64,000 bases of DNA from Planococcus sp. ISL-110 (lineage in GTDB: Bacteria > Bacillota > Bacilli > Bacillales_A > Planococcaceae). Of this stretch, positions 63,710 to 64,000 are shown piece by piece. A model generated the notes under the pieces. The model was not told the origin of the DNA and ran no database searches. It saw only the letters and a program-made list of their open reading frames with translations. The position numbers and the translations under genes are program-made. How positions within the stretch are numbered: position 1 is the first letter of the stretch; the number at the start of each line of letters is the position of its first letter. The stretch lies in assembly GCF_018613575.1 (NCBI RefSeq), contig NZ_JAGGPX010000011.1, positions 165,482 to 229,481 on the forward strand, given 5' to 3'.

Positions 63710-64000
63710 TTAATTGATCGATTACCGCAGGAGAAGGAGCTTCTTCTGCGGTTTTTCTTTTTGATACAGGCTTTGGAAGCCCAAAACGCCGAAGCGTGAT
63801 ATCTGTGAAGAACAGGAGCATAGCGGCAAGCAGCAGAAACAGCTGAATTGGACGAAAGGTGCCACTGGTGAAGGTCATGTCGCGGAACGCTTCTTCCATG
63901 GTGGTCAATACCTGTCCACCTGTCCGCTCAGCCAGCCCTGTCAGTAAGGGCATGTTCGCCTCTGCGGTTTGGTATTCGTCGCCATAAGGGATCGTCAGGC
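63687..64000 (-). CDS. C-terminal end of a membrane protein, possibly VWA/glutamine-amidotransferase-like (cut by window edge)
   Basis: The frame is open to the right edge, so only about 104 codons are seen. The visible part has LLTGLAERTGGQVLTTMEEAF, then one membrane segment (FLLLAAMLLFFTDITLRRF) and a basic cytoplasmic tail ending KKRD. This C-terminal layout, a TGG-x-V-L stretch followed by a membrane helix and LRR, is that of VWA-domain membrane proteins with an amidotransferase-like domain. Identification needs the rest of the gene. Confidence 0.55.
   Translation of the reverse strand, partial: LTIPYGDEYQTAEANMPLLTGLAERTGGQVLTTMEEAFRDMTFTSGTFRPIQLFLLLAAMLLFFTDITLRRFGLPKPVSKRKTAEEAPSPAVIDQLIKAKKRD

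Overview
The window is a chromosomal, housekeeping-type segment of a low-to-moderate GC Firmicute of the order Bacillales. Gene order follows Bacillus subtilis and Staphylococcus aureus closely, but the sporulation genes that sit in these clusters in Bacillus (spoVD and spoVE in the dcw cluster, ylbJ between coaD and the PDZ-Lon protease gene) are missing. Together with bacillithiol synthesis, a caa3-type oxidase, a reduced mraZ-rsmH-ftsL-pbp-mraY-murD-divIB cluster and Planococcaceae-like proteins, this suggests a non-sporulating member of the Planococcaceae such as Planococcus or Planomicrobium. The genus is inference.

Layout. 1-6.8 kb: the division and cell-wall (dcw) cluster on the minus strand, from mraZ to a divIB gene cut by the window edge, with a periodic GTGG operator upstream of mraZ. 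6.9-9.9 kb: bshC, a DUF3397 membrane protein and a ketopantoate-reductase-like gene. 9.9-14.2 kb: a three-gene biotin-dependent acyl-CoA carboxylase operon and an enoyl-CoA hydratase. 14.3-24.2 kb: the rpmF/ylb region (L32, YceD, TmcAL, PDZ-Lon protease, CoaD, RsmD, YlbG, RicF, a CAP-domain protein) with several lineage-specific insertions (GDPD, thioesterase, YugN, AI-2E-type permease). 24.2-32.1 kb: cytochrome caa3 oxidase structural and assembly genes (ctaM, ctaG, ctaF-E-D-C-B, and divergent ctaA). 32.1-40.7 kb: pyruvate carboxylase, FtsW, YlaN, YlaL, YlaI, YlaH and TypA. 40.7-45.8 kb: YlaF, SuhB, YkzI-like, YktB, YktA, a nitronate-monooxygenase-like flavoprotein and SpeA. 45.8-57.1 kb: a polysaccharide deacetylase lipoprotein, the pyruvate dehydrogenase operon, YkyA, peptide deformylase, a HAD phosphatase, RpoY-RNase J1 and a Ktr/Trk regulatory subunit. 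57.2-62.3 kb: a zinc-ribbon orphan and a regulator-potABCD polyamine uptake operon. 62.4-64 kb: an MFS exporter and the 3' end of a membrane protein running off the window.

Functional links are mostly central metabolism and envelope: pyruvate is routed to acetyl-CoA (PDH) or oxaloacetate (Pyc), electrons go to caa3, and polyamines are made (SpeA) and imported (Pot). I see no tRNA, rRNA, CRISPR, prophage or intact insertion sequence. I did not find a clear new multi-gene system. The parts least explained by known families are a free-standing 23-codon gene with its own consensus promoter and terminator (54173-54244), a perfect palindrome that forms the 3' ends of two convergent genes and gives both proteins the same NAVS tail (38428-38460), a large palindrome on the typA promoter, a structured intergenic element at about 19260-19405, and a few orphan proteins. 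Several starts were moved from the longest reading frame to a TTG, GTG or internal ATG on the basis of ribosome-binding sites and family lengths.
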